A stretch of 64,000 nt of DNA from Jaltomata sinuosa (Eukaryota; Streptophyta; Magnoliopsida; Solanales; Solanaceae). Location: the NCBI GenBank assembly GCA_003996215.1, contig QJPP01000049.1:1240001-1304000 (forward strand), in the 5' to 3' direction. This document shows, one piece after another, positions 47,650-58,964 of the stretch. Every line of letters starts with the position of its first letter. Within the stretch, counting starts at the first letter, position 1. Below the pieces are notes generated by a model, which saw nothing but the letters and a program-made list of their open reading frames with translations, did no database searches and was not told the DNA's origin. A program made the position numbers and the translations under genes.

Positions 47650-48900
47650 TAGTGATTTCCTACGATCCGTGCACCTTCGCAAGAATATTTATTTCCTGAT
47701 GTAGGAGTGATGGAATTACGAGCCTCTTGATCCTACAGATAGGGGACTCAATGTCCTGCAACATATCAAAATTTCAGATCAAAACTCACTCCGGATTGAT
47801 CAGAATTAATTTCTGAAGTTGATTTCGAAATCCGATGGTTTGTTTTGCAGCTTTGAGCGGCTGTGGTAGAAAATTCATAACTCTGCTTATGGGCCTCTGA
47901 ATCACGAGCCGCCTTTTTCATTGCAAAGAGGACTCCAAGAACGGCAATGTTTATAAAAATCACGGTCATACTCCTTATGGATTTGTACAGATATGTCTTT
48001 GAAGTCAGCTCTGATTAATTTCGACATCTGATGTTCCATTTTGCAGCTTTGAGCGGTTATGATATAAAATTCATAATTCGACGTGTGGGCCTCTGAATCA
48101 CAAGCCGCTTTTTTCGTTGCGAAGAGGACTCCAAGAACTGAAATGTATTGATAAATCACGGTCAAAACCTTTACGGATTTTTACAGACATATCTTTGAAG
48201 TCAGCTCAAACTTTGCCTTGCTCAACTTTTCAGCTTTGCGTGTCTGTGGGAGAAGATTCATAACTCGGAGTAGGAGCGTCAAAATTACGAGCTTCTTTTT
48301 TCGTGGGAAGATAACCCATCGATCCACATTACTTAAAAAAATCACGGCCAAATGGTCTTTGGATTTTTACAGATTTCGTTTTCAATATCAGCTTGAATTT
48401 TGCCTCGCTCGACTTTTCAGCTTTGCGCGTCTGTGGAAGAAGATCCATAACTCGGAGTAGGAGTGCCAAAATTACGAGCTTATTTTTTCGTAGGAAAGAT
48501 AACCCATCAAGCTACATTACATAAAAAATTCACGGCCAAATGATCTCTGGATTTGTACAGATTTCGTTTTCAATATCAGCTTGAATTTTGCCTCGCTCGA
48601 CTTTTCAGCTTTGCGCATCTGTGGAAGAAGACCCATAACTCGGAGTAGGAGTGCCGAAATCACGAGCTTCTTTTTTCGTAGGAAATATAATCCACAGATA
48701 AATACTATGTGAAAAATTCACGGCCAAACAACCTCTGGATCTGTACAGATATCATTTTCAAAATCAGCCTGAATTTTGCCTCGCTCACCTTTTCAGCTTT
48801 GCACTTTTGTGGCAGGAAATTCATAATTCAGAGAAGGAATATCTAATTTACGTGCTATCTATGCCTCCTCAAAGAGATAATGTGATGCGCAAGTAAGGAT
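47650..48900. repeat. tandem array, about 188-bp units, right part (six to seven copies)
   Basis: The marker cagctttg(a/c)gcg or a close variant recurs at 47848, 48044, 48231, 48418, 48606 and 48794 (spacings 196, 187, 187, 188, 188). Each unit also has ataactcggag-, acgagcttcttttttcgt- and atcacggccaaa-like blocks. An older, more diverged unit precedes at about 47650. ORFs called across it (47766-48165, 48218-48460) are phase by-products of the repeat. Confidence 0.9.
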
Positions 48901-49251
48901 CACTCTGCCCCCTCCACTCTTTTTTTTTCTCATGTGACTGAACTTAGAATAAATACTCTAAGCTGCCAACGTACTTCGGTGAAGAGGATCAAGTCATAAT
49001 GTTGTTCAGGAGGATGAGAAATTTATTTATTATGATTTGTTTCTGGTCCTAATTTTTGCCTAGGCCGCCTCTTTTGAGGTTTTCCACATAGCGGACTTTC
49101 TTTTTGAGCCGTACACAGTTTATACTCGTTCGGGCCAAGAGTGTAGGCGACTTTCATGGGAAGTACTGCTTCAGGAACTTGCCGATGATTGGACCAACTC
49201 TTAATCCGTCTTTATCAACAATTTTGCATGCGCCATTTGAATAGGCTTCCT

Positions 49252-50460
49252 TCACGACATATGGATCATCCCACTTTGATGTGAATTGTTGCCTATGCTC
49301 CTATTGAGGATTATGGGTCTTCGAACAGCTAAGACTAAGTCTCCCACTTGAAATAACCGTGGACGCAATTTCTTGTTGAAGGCTCTAGCTAGATAAGCTT
49401 GATAGCATTCCAACCTTTTCTCATCCAATGCCTCCAACTCTGCTAGACGAAGTTGAGTGTTCTTTTTGGTCGTAAGTCCTTCTTGGATGGCGATCCGCAG
49501 TGGAAGGACTGCTTCTACGCCATATACCAGAGAGTACGGAGTCGCTTGTATAGCAGTTCGGAAGGTTGTTTGATATGCCCATAAAGCTTCACCAATTCTC
49601 TCATGCCAGTCCCTTTTGTTCTTGGAAATGACTTTCTTCAACAAGTTACCAAGTGTCTTGTTAAAAGCTTCAGCAAGGCCATTGACAGGTGCATTATACA
49701 TTGAAGACTTATGTTGCTTAAAGCTAAACTTCTCGCACAAACTCCTCATAAGCTTGTTGTCGAAAGGCGTTCCATTATCAGTAATTATGTATCTTGGTAT
49801 GCCATACCTAAAATTATGTTTGACTTGATAAAGTCAACAACAGTTTCCTTCTTCACTTCTTTTAATGGTACAGCTTCAGCCAACCTCGAAAAGTAATCGG
49901 TGGCCACCAAGATGTACATCTGCCCTTTTGATGACTTTGGAAGAGGTCCAACAACATCAAGTCCCCACGCGTCGAAAGGTCATGAAGCCACAGTTGGATG
50001 AAGAGGCTCCAGAGGTTGGTGTATGTAATTGGAATGGAATTGACACGCTTGACACCTTTTGGCATGCTCTAAACAGTCCATCACCATCGTTGGCCAGTAG
50101 TATCCCATCCTCTTGATACGGAAGTGAAGTTTGGGCCCTGATTGGTGTGCTCCACAAGTTCCAGAATGTGCCTCATCTATCATTTGTTGAGCTTCCTCTC
50201 GTTCAAGACAACATAGAAATAGACCTTTGTAAGAGCGACAAAATAATATTCCCTCATAGAAGATGAATTGTGGCGCCCTTCTCTTGATGTCTGCTCTTTT
50301 TCGTAGATCCTCAGGCAACCTTCCATGCTCGAGATATTCAATTAGTGGTTGCCTCCAATCTTCTTCTTCAATTACCCAAACAGATGTATGGTGGCTTTCA
50401 TTGATTTGAAGTTCAAGACATCCAGGAATGACCTATTGATGACATACACACACCTCTGTT
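49252..50460 (-). pseudogene. Tat integrase
   Basis: On the minus strand, LRKRADIKRRAPQFIFYEG leads to an HHCC zinc finger (HSGTCGAH ... CLEHAKRCQACQ). The core domain follows a TGA at 49980-49982: GLDVVGPLPKSSKGQMYI, then ITDNGTPFDNKLM in the other frame, and NAPVNGLAEAFNKTLGNLL, giving the D-D-E residues. The C-terminal part has ALWAYQTTFRTAIQATPYSL and a GDLVL motif. A frameshift lies between the two core halves (about 49800). The normal PQ/N-G-Q-A-E block reads VNGLAE. Confidence 0.9.
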
Positions 50461-50462
50461 GA

Positions 50463-52665
50463 CTAATTTTCTCTGAGCGCCATTATCATGGCTAAGTTAG
50501 CCAAAGCGTCAGCCATATGATTTTCTTCTCTTGGGACATGGTTTAAGAACACTTGATCGAAGCTCTCAAGCAAACAAGTAGCATATTGATGGTATGGCAA
50601 AAGGTTTTCTTTCTTCACCTCGTAACTTCTCAAGAGTTGATTAATAATCATCTTAGAGTCACCGTAAATATCCAGCTGAGGTATCTTCATGTCTGACGCC
50701 ATCTCAAGACAAACAATTAAAGCTTGATATTCTGAAATATTGTTAGAGCATGTTTCACCCAGAACAAAGGAAAATGGCAAAATCAGTCTTTCTAGGGATA
50801 TCAGCACAACACCTGCTTCTGTGCCATCTCGACGTGCACCCCCATCAAAGAACATTGTACATGCCGATAATTCTTCAATGAACAATGCATCTTCATCTGA
50901 AAACTCATCTGAAACCTCCCATTTAGCTGGGAGAGGGTGATCATCAAGGAAATTAGATAGTGCTTGTCCTTTTACAGCCTTTTGGGGTGTGTATATACTA
51001 TCATATTGGTTAAACAATATGGACCATATTGCTAGACGTCCAAATAGAACCGGTCGAGTCATCAAAAACTTTACAGGATCAGCTCGAGAAATTAGCTTGA
51101 TGGTATATGCTTCAAAATAGTGTCTTAGTTTCTTTATCGCGTAAAGCAATGCTAAGCACATCTTCTCAACAGGCGTGTAGTTCAACTCAACTCCTATCAA
51201 AGTTTGTCTTAGGTAGTACAATGCATGCTCCTTCTTAGCCTCATTCTCTTGGGCTAGTAGTGCCCCAAGTGATCGCTCTTGTGACGCGATGTACAATATC
51301 AATGGCTTCCCAAGCGTCGGTGCCCCTAACACAGGTGAATTCAACAAGTAACCTTTGATGCTTTCAAAAACATTTTGACATGATTGATCCCAGTGAAAAG
51401 AGACATCCTTCTTCATTAGATGGTTGAAGGGTTGGCATCGTTCAGCCAGGTTAGATATGAACCTCTGAATGAATGCCAAATTTCCTTGTAGGCTGGGGAG
51501 CTCTCTTAAATTCTTTGGCTCACACATTTTTTGTATGGCATCAATCTTTGTGGGATCAACCTCAATTCCACGGTGACGTACAATGAAGCCAAGAAACTTT
51601 CCTGAAGTAACTCCAAATGCACATTTGAGTGGATTCATCTTCAAGTCAAATTTTCTTAATCATTCAAAAATGATTCGTAGGTCTTCATGATGGTCTGCCT
51701 ATGCTTCATCTTTACCACCAAGTCGTTGACGTAGCATTTCACCCTTCTATAAAGCATATCATCAAAGATGTTTTGCATTGCTCGTTGGTAGGTTGCACCT
51801 GCATTCTTCAGACCAAAAGGCATCACCTTGTAATAGTATATCCCTTTCGGAGTTCGGAAGGCGGTTCACTCTCATATCTTGGAGACATTCTGATTTGATT
51901 ATATCCAGAAGACCCGTCCATAAATGACATATCTTCATGCCCAGTTGTAGCTTCAACCATGAGCTTAACGATTGGTAGCTGGAAGTCATCTTTTGGACAT
52001 GCCTTGTTCAAGTCTCAAAAATCAACTCAGACACGTATTTGACCATTCTTCTTTTTGACAGGTACAATGTTTGAAATCCATGATGGGTATTTCACTTCTC
52101 GGATAAATCCAGTTGTGATGAGCTTATTGACTTCTGCTTCAATCTGCATTACCAACTCAGGGCAAAACATGCGTTGCGACTGCTTTATAGGACGTGCTCT
52201 ACTTTTGATCCCTAGATAATGAATAACTACCCTAGGACTAAGGCCTGGCGTATCTTTGTACGACCAAGCGAAGACGTCTTTGTACTCAATCAATAACTTG
52301 AAATATTCACTCTCTTCTTGAGGTGTGAGAAGTGCACTAATGAAGTTTGGGCGTGGATCTTCTATAGTGCCTAGATTTATCTCTCTGATTTCATCTATAG
52401 TCGACTGTATGCCATCTTCTAGCTGAAGGGGAGCCTCTTGAACATCATCATCCACCTCGTCATGGCATGGACTGTCTTCCACCATTATATGATATGATGT
52501 TTCCACCAAGTTTGAATCTTCCCTCTGACTTTCTTCGAAGGTTGTGTTGGCTTCTTCTTGCTCCTCCGTTGTCTCTCCATGAAACTGGTTGGTAAAGACA
52601 ATGGTACTTCTTTTAACCTTCAATGGACCATCAGTAGTGATTGATAAAATAGCCTTTCTTTTCAT
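50463..52665 (-). pseudogene. Tat reverse transcriptase, RNase H and second RNase H
   Basis: RT starts with ITTGFIREVKYPSWISNIV and KKKNGQIRV, then NKACPKDDFQLP and SFMDGSSGYNQI. The catalytic box reads CYVNDLVVK instead of YVDD: the first Asp codon has become AAC (51725-51727). After a frame change, MNPLKCAFGVTSGKFLGFIV leads to RNase H (LGALLAQENEAKKEHALYYL, YAIKKLRHYF). A second, RNase H-like domain of the other type follows (MFFDGGARRDGTEAGVVLI, NISEYQALIVCLEMA, IYGDSKMIINQLL, HVPREENHMADALANLA). The doubled RNase H is diagnostic of the Tat lineage. The coding part ends at 50463. Confidence 0.92.
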
Positions 52666-53387
52666 ACATGATGGGAACGCACTACAAATTTCCTTGTCCT
52701 CATCCTCTTCGCAAAAAAATTCTTTTCATGCTCCAAAAACATCTTTCCAGATAATGGTTTCCTCATGGTTCCTAAGTGTCAAAAGACCGAGGCATTTGAG
52801 GCGGAAACGTTTCCTTCTACCTTTCCAAATGCTTTATGTTTGTCCTTGCATCCCAGTCTTTCAAATACAGAGACATGAGGAGTTGATCTTCCTATGCGGT
52901 CAAACACTAAAGTCCATCATCATTTTTTCTTGTCCTTAACTTCCTTTGCCCCTTATACTGAGATATAGTTTGATGAAGTTGTTTCCTTGCCCTTCTTTGA
53001 TGAAATACGAAGAGGCTCTGCCAACTTGAATCCCAACCCTAACTTAAGAGTGGCAACATAATGCCCTGGCCTTCTTAACCTCATTTAGGACTCGGTAAGC
53101 CCATGTATCTTTTCACCAATGACTTCATCTTTGAGATCTCCTAGTTTTGGTGGATTGGAGAAGTCGTAACCAGATTTCTCAAGCAGCGTGAAAGCATTTT
53201 GATCGAAGTGCCCCTTTATCTTATCAACTAAGGTATTACCTTTTGAAGACTCGGGAGTGATAGGTGGGACTTGTACAATTGGGACGGTCATATACTCTTT
53301 TAATTCTTAGAATGCTTTGTGGCTCATTTCTTTTCTCGAAGGTTCAACTTGGTGAGTACATTCCTTCAACAGGGGTTGTCCCTCTCT
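52666..53387 (-). pseudogene. Tat pol linker region between protease and RT
   Basis: Degenerate minus-strand coding text, including KIKGHFDQNAFTLLEKSGYD and FSNPPKLGDLKDEV at 53085-53291. It belongs to the spacer that precedes RT in Tat-type pol. Frames change several times; no complete domain is seen. Confidence 0.55.
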
Positions 53388-55061
53388 TCAATGCTCACGT
53401 GGAATGTAGCAAAAAATTGGATGATCCTTACCCATCTTCTTCTGCACATCTCCTTCCAATGATGAAAGCTTAATGGAGATTTTTTTAGTACTCTCCTTAG
53501 ACATCTTGACAGTATCCCTTTGAACTTCAGTTCCCTTCTTTGAAATAATATCATTTGGGTTGTCTGGTGCTGATTTCTCCATATCTGATTTACAAGAATC
53601 TAAGTAGAATTTTGCATCTACAAAGTATGACTCTGTCTCAGTAAAAGGATTGATGTCTGCATCAATTTTGACCACTTCGCCATATTTCATATACTTCATG
53701 CATTGATGAAAAGTAGATGGAACCACTCCATTTTCATGAATCCAAGGACGTCCAAGAAGCAAGTTGTATGATGTTTTGGCATCTATAACATGAATCAAGA
53801 TGTTTGATCTCATGTCGCTAATGGACAGTACTACGCGAATCGTTTCCATGGCTCATTGGCCTCCTTGATTGAAACCTTGTATCATTAGGTTACTTTTGGA
53901 CAATTCATCAATGGATATTCCAAGTTTTTTTAGCACCATTTTTGGCATGATGTTGACTGCTGAACCATCATCGATCAGTATGCGATTAAGATATTGTTCT
54001 CGAATAGCTCCTACGACAAACAAAGGTCTGTTATGCAGCTTAGACCCTAACAATAAGTCATCATCTGTGAAGGAAATTGCAGGAAAACATGGTGCGACTT
54101 TTTCATTAGCATGATGTTCTCGTGCAATTGTCAGATTACGCTTGCTTTCGCCTTCTTTTGTTTCATCAGTGCTGGAAACTACATGTGATGCAACAATTGG
54201 ACTACCTTGAAGGAATTCTCCAGGAAAGAATTCATGCAATGTAATAGGCTTTCGGACCCTCTGTGACAAGGAACAATTAATCTTTTTGCTAGTACCAAAT
54301 TTGTCACTTTTTGACGATTTTAGTTGATCCACATTACTCCTCATTGCTCTAGGCTTGGGAAGTCGTATCATTGGAACTGCTTGATGTCTTCGTTTTTTAT
54401 GAGAAACCAAGGTCCAACCACCATCCTTACTATCTTTGGGGTTGTTTTCTATCTCTAGCGAACCTTCAAGAGACTTCTTCGGAAAATCAACTTCAACCGG
54501 CTTGAAACTACCGAATTGCAAGAAGATAGTGCTTGGCATAGTCCGTGACTTTGAGAACTTATTGTGATCGATTAAAATACTAGCATGGTTTGATTTCGCT
54601 GTTTCATCCATATCAATGATGATCTTTCCTTCACTGACTAACTTCATGATTTTCTCTTTCAAGATGAAGCATTTTCCTGTCGGGTGGCCAAGATGAAACT
54701 TGCAGTATATAGGATCACCAAATTTATTGACTTCCTTAGGCCTCTTTGACTCAGGGAGATCGATGACTTTCTTGGCCAGCAATTCATCAAGTATCATAGG
54801 CACGTCTGAATCTAGAAACAGGTAAACCTTTGCCTCTAACTCTTTCAAGGTTGGACGATGTTTATCCTCCCTTGGATATCGACTCGGGGATTCCTCCACT
54901 TTCAATTTTTTCTTGGTGGTGACCTTCACAGAAGTCACTTTCACTGCCATAGATTCTTTAGTTTTGATCTTTGAAGTCGTACCTTTCTTTAACTCTTTCT
55001 TTTCTCTTGTTAGATCAGCAAATGGAGACGTCTTCCTATGACTCACGATGCCCGACACCAT
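53388..55061 (-). pseudogene. Tat gag C-terminus and protease
   Basis: The minus strand from MVSGIVSHRKTSPFADL encodes a Lys-rich segment and a zinc-knuckle-like YCKFHLGHPTGKCFILKEK. A long linker follows, then protease with LIDDGSAVNIMPKMVLKKLG (active-site D-G-S). A TGA at 53853-53855 after GFNQGGQ interrupts the same frame. It resumes with LIHVIDAKTSYNLLLGRPWI, the flap and end of the protease, and stops at 53388. Confidence 0.85.
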
Positions 55062-56200
55062 GTCATGTGCTCGTGTAGAAAGTTCTTCAAAAGTTTGCGG
55101 CTTGATTCCTTATAGTATGTATAGAAGTCCCCAATGCATTCCTTGGATGCACATTTCCACGAAGGATATTTCAAGAGACGGTCTTTGCAATCCAAACTCA
55201 ATGCTCTCCAACGATTGATGTAATCCACCACGGGTTCATCCTTTCTTTGCTTGGTGTTCATCAACTCTATCATGCTTACGGTTCGACGAGTAATATAGAA
55301 ACGATTGAGAAATTCCTTCTCGAGTTGCTCCTAACTATCAATGGACTCATATTCCAAGTCAATGTACAAGTCGAATGCATTCCCCTTCGGAGAACAAACA
55401 AACTGCTTTACCAAAAGGTCACCACATGTTCCAGCCTTGCTACAAGTTTCCACAAAGTGGGCAACGTGTTGCCTCAGATTTCCTTTTCCATCAAACTGCT
55501 GCAACTTTGGTGGTTGATAGTTCATTGGCATGGATAGATAATCAATTCGTCTAGTATATGGTTTGGAGTAATATAACAAACTTTATAGTGCACCGCCATA
55601 TTAAGCCCTGATGGTGTTTGTTATCATGTCTTGCAACTGTTGGACAAACAAAGTCGCAACTTAAGAAGATTTTTTCTCCTTTTGAGATTTAGCATGCGTC
55701 ACCTCAACATCCTTAGTTTGTGGAGTAAAACCAGGCGGGAAGGCGGGGACGTGACTCGACTCTCCAGGTACAAAAGTCTCCAACTTGTTCATCAGTTGAG
55801 CGATTTGAAGATTCTTATCATCTACTGACTTTTTCAAGACTTCAATGGTTTGTTCCATCATTGCGAACTTCTCGTCCATATCAGTTGCATCAGCCATCAA
55901 GGCATTGACTTTCATCGAAACTGAAGAATCTGTCTAATCCTCAGATTCACCAAAACTGACGCCAGTTTTAGAAAGTTTGTCAAATAACATGGATGCAAAG
56001 TTGCCCCCAAGGGTTGCAGTTACAGCCATCTCCTGAGATTTGCTCTTTTTTGCCATCTCCAAAGAGGTGAAGTACTCAGATCCATCCCAACCACAAGTCT
56101 TGAACTTGCATCGAGTGATTGGGCCAGTATGACTAAACTCAGCACATGTGGCAGCAGAAGAGTCCTTGCATGAGACATCATTGGTCTTTCTGAAGTCCAT
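55043..56200 (-). pseudogene. Tat gag N-terminus and capsid domain
   Basis: The ATG at 56198-56200 starts MDFRKTNDVSCKDSS. After a TAG at 55934-55936 comes a coiled-coil-like stretch (DEKFAMMEQTIEVLKKSVDD, IAQLMNKLETF), then after further stops PPKLQQFDGKGNLRQHVAHF and the retrotransposon gag domain (NTKQRKDEPVVDYINRWRAL). The Trp-like codon before EQLEKEFLNRFY is TAG (55331-55333). A frameshift near 55100 moves into the frame of the downstream gag-protease segment. Confidence 0.85.
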
Positions 56201-56250
56201 TGTGGTAGATGAATTTGATTTGCAGGAGGTAGAGATGAAGAGCAGAACTG

Positions 56251-56272
56251 GTCCCACTGGGCGTGCCAAATT
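56251..56272 (-). other. primer binding site of the Tat element
   Basis: On the minus strand the LTR end TTGCGAACA is followed by AATTTGGCACGCCCAGTGGG. This is a non-Met primer site of the kind used by Tat-group elements; the exact tRNA is not assigned here. Confidence 0.65.
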
Positions 56273-57046
56273 TGTTCGCAACAAATTTTCGTAGTGCTAA
56301 AAATTAACTGCAACCAAAGATAAATAAAAGAAAAGTAATTTTATTAAGTGAATCTTGTGAGAAAATTTTTGTTGTTCTCTTGATTCTTCTCTCCTAAGAT
56401 TTCTCCGTAATTTGAGGGCCTTCTGTAGCGTGTTTCTCAAACTTTTGGATGATTTGGAACTCCTAGAGATGCGTTTGATCTCCAGGAATATCGGACAACA
56501 CTTTGTCGTTTTGAGTTGATCTCAAGGCAGAACTCTGTCGATCAATTCTTTGAAGAACTGTGTAGTTGATGCAGATGCTTTCTCCAATTTTTGTTGAATG
56601 TCCTCAGAAAATTATGTAACCCTCCTATTTATAGTTGTAGGGGTTAGGCAGTCCAAGTGTAAATGGACTTTCATGCCTTCTTCTGATTGGTTCATGTAAG
56701 TCATCAATCTTATCACAAAAACTATGTGATAAGGTTGCTTGTGATTGGTCAAGAACATGTCATATTGGCCACTTGGTGGATTTTGACTAGTTCTTTAATT
56801 TGACTGGGATTTCCATGTCATTTCAACATGTGGCATCATCTTGTTGGTATTTGAATTTGACTGGGATGCCACGTCACTTGACACATGTCACAGGTCTGGG
56901 CCTCAAGATGAAATGATCTTCGGCCTTGAAAATATTAAAATGGACTAATTCAATTTGTGAAGTCCAAATTAATGTTCGACCCACATAATCATGGATTAAA
57001 TTCGAATTTTGTATGAATTTAACCCAATAAAATTTATGTGTCTACA
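56273..57046 (-). repeat. 5' LTR of the Tat element (774 bp)
   Basis: Plus orientation TGTTCGCAACAAATTTTCG to TTATGTGTCTACA, partner of 36192-36834. It retains the about 131 bp missing from the other LTR. Confidence 0.93.
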
Positions 57047-57281
57047 GTCTTAACTGCAGAAACCCCAAATTCACCATAACCATGTAAGCTCAGAAATCTT
57101 TCCTTTGCATTTGTTTTAATTGCTTGGATATTAATATTAATATTTTTCGTTATTAATTTAGTTATTTTTAAATTCAAATTCAGAAATAGTAACTAACCTA
57201 ACTATTTTGTCCTAAAATTGTCACATTGCATTTTCTTCATGTGATACTTGGCTTATTGTGATGCTTCTGCCCCTGCTTTTA
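57047..57281. repeat. dispersed repeat, copy 2, right part
   Basis: It resumes the match to copy 1 (gcagaaaccccaaattcacc ... atttgttttaattgcttgg ... cttggcttattg) and ends at ctgcttttat. It contains the uninterrupted attgcttggatatt, the empty site of the TRIM found in copy 1. Confidence 0.65.
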
Positions 57282-57330
57282 TCTATACTAGTATAAGTAC
57301 CCGGGTGATGCGCGAATAATGATTAAGTAA
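57282..57330 (+). mobile_element. possible Helitron 5' terminus
   Basis: From TCTATACTAGTATAAGTACC onward the text resembles 5' ends of plant Helitrons (TC start, CTAGTATAA-type word). It begins exactly where the dispersed repeat stops matching copy 1, after an A, consistent with A/T target use. No matching 3' hairpin-CTRR end was found, so this is tentative. Confidence 0.3.
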
Positions 57331-57580
57331 AGTATTCATAGCAAAAGTGTAACAAATGTCTAACTCAAGAACAAATAGTGAACATGGAAACTTCATTTGT
57401 CTTTGATTAAGTACTCGAAGCATATTACAAAATAAAAATTTAGTAGAGAGAGCTGAGGGAGAACAGAAAGAGAGTATTCTAGAGGGAGAAGCCAGATAAC
57501 GGAGATAGAGATTTCAAAGTTCACAATAATAATAGCCTAATTGATACAGTGCAACCCACATGTTATTAAACCCTAACTTC

Positions 57581-57847
57581 CTAGTCCCCTCCGTGGTCCC
57601 AAACATAATTTTCCATCTCCCTAAATGAGTTCATAACAATATTGCCGCCCTTAAAAAGAACCTTATCCACAAGATTCAAGTAGAGCAACATTGATATCAC
57701 CGGGGTGAATTTATAAGGAATCAAATAGGGATCATGAGCTCCTTCATACTCTTCTTGTGGATCGCGAACAACTTCAATTGTTGCCTTCCCTTTAATGTTG
57801 GTGTCCTCATCCAAAGGAATGCAGGCCCAGATCCTTGCGAGGATCAA
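57581..57847 (-). other. unrecognised ORF, perhaps a gene fragment
   Basis: An 88-codon minus-strand ORF, with IWACIPLDEDTNIKGKATIE, DPQEEYEGAHDPYLIPYKFT and KVLFKGGNIVMNSFREMENY. Composition looks like real protein, but I do not recognise the family. It lies between the possible Helitron start and the phospholipase D fragment. Confidence 0.35.
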
Positions 57848-58484
57848 ACAAAGTGATTGTCAAACAAGGCCAAACAAGGAATATAATATTTTATCTTCAT
57901 TAACTGTACGAACAGGAAAACTTTGGACTTGGCATCCTCGAAAGAATACCTTTGTCGTGTAATGTTACCTTGATAGATTTGGGCAGTCTACAACTTACCT
58001 TTCTGTCCAGGTTGTTCTTTATTTGTAGAACCAAGTCGCCCTCTCACTGGTGGAATATCAAACCATGTAGTGGCTCCGTGAACTCCGCAAAGTGTTGGTC
58101 AGTATTCTTTGCTTCTCCACCTTATGGACCACCTGAGATATTTTTATAGCTTTATCCGAAATATAAGTTATGGTTTGTGGATTATAAGCTACATCTGCAA
58201 GACTCACCTAGAAGCACTGCCCATAGACCAACCCAAACTAAACAGTCCACCATTATTTGTTTATAATGAAAGAGATAAGTCATCAACATATATCCCCAAA
58301 GCAGGAATCTGGACAAATGCTTTAACACCAACCCCCTCGTTGATCTCATCCAAGAGACCTACAACAGAGTAATAACATGCAACATTTGGAAAATAACTTA
58401 CGCCATGGCTAAAATCTGGTAATCCAATGATTACCAATGGTATGATATGGTAACAAGAAATTCCATTGCCATTAGTATTCTGAC

Positions 58485-58964
58485 CTAACTAATACAAATA
58501 ACATGCATGTTCTCACAATAGGCACTAACAATGGCTTTAAGCCCACGAGGTTGAGTAATTCTTTCTCCGTTGGCAAAATATGTGAGTACCAGGGCTCTTC
58601 CAATTGAAGTTGCACCAAAGAAATAATCATCTATGACTTTAGGTATAACATTTGAAGCTATATGGGCACAGTAGAAGTAAAAAGACTCAATCCACTTAGG
58701 CTTGTTTGGTTCAGTGTCAATGACTCTGGCTGTTCCAAAAAATGAGGACTCAATTCCAAAAACTTCATAAACATTGAATATCAAGTTCTTTGTGTGCTCA
58801 AATGCTCTTGTAAATGTAATAAGGTCCTTCCAATTACCTAGATGCAAACAAGTCAAATTTTGGGCTCCATTGGAGTAAGACACCCACTGAAGTGGAGAAA
58901 ATTTCAGCATCATGCCCTTTACAGATGCTTTTCCAAGCATAGTTTCGGTATAATCAGTGTTCAT
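58485..58964 (-). pseudogene. gene fragment with phospholipase D C2-domain sequence
   Basis: A 159-codon ORF on the minus strand. Residues about 65-120 match the C2 domain of plant phospholipase D: NLIFNVYEV, then PKWIESFYFYCAHIASNV and DDYFFGATSIGRALV (family pattern W-x-E-S-F-x-x-Y-C-A-H-x-A-S-N-V-I and D-D-x-x-x-G-A-T-x-I-G-R-A). The middle of the C2 domain (the variable loop stretch) is missing, and the N-terminal 60 residues and the C-terminal part do not look like phospholipase D. No HKD catalytic motif is present. It is best seen as a captured or degenerate fragment, not a working enzyme gene. Confidence 0.6.

Larger units (their letters stand above)
36192..57046 (-). mobile_element. 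Tat-lineage Ty3/gypsy retrotransposon containing a nested copia element
   Basis: In minus orientation: 5' LTR 57046-56273, PBS, gag, protease, RT, RNase H plus a second RNase H, integrase, a long non-coding 3' internal region made largely of about 188-bp tandem units, PPT, and 3' LTR 36834-36192. The flanks ggctt (36187-36191) and gtctt (57047-57051) form a target duplication with one mismatch. Without the nested copia (39211-46771 plus 5-bp duplication) the element is about 13.3 kb. The doubled RNase H and the long repetitive 3' region are hallmarks of the Tat lineage (Ogre/Grande/Retand relatives). All ORFs are broken. Confidence 0.92.

Noticed and set aside
47766..48460. Several 67-87-codon ORFs on both strands
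   Set aside because: They recur with the 188-bp tandem unit and share its text; phase by-products.
36192..57046. Endogenous pararetrovirus or retrovirus-like envelope gene
   Set aside because: LTRs, PBS, PPT, integrase and target duplications are present, and no movement-protein or envelope-like ORF was seen; it is an LTR retrotransposon.
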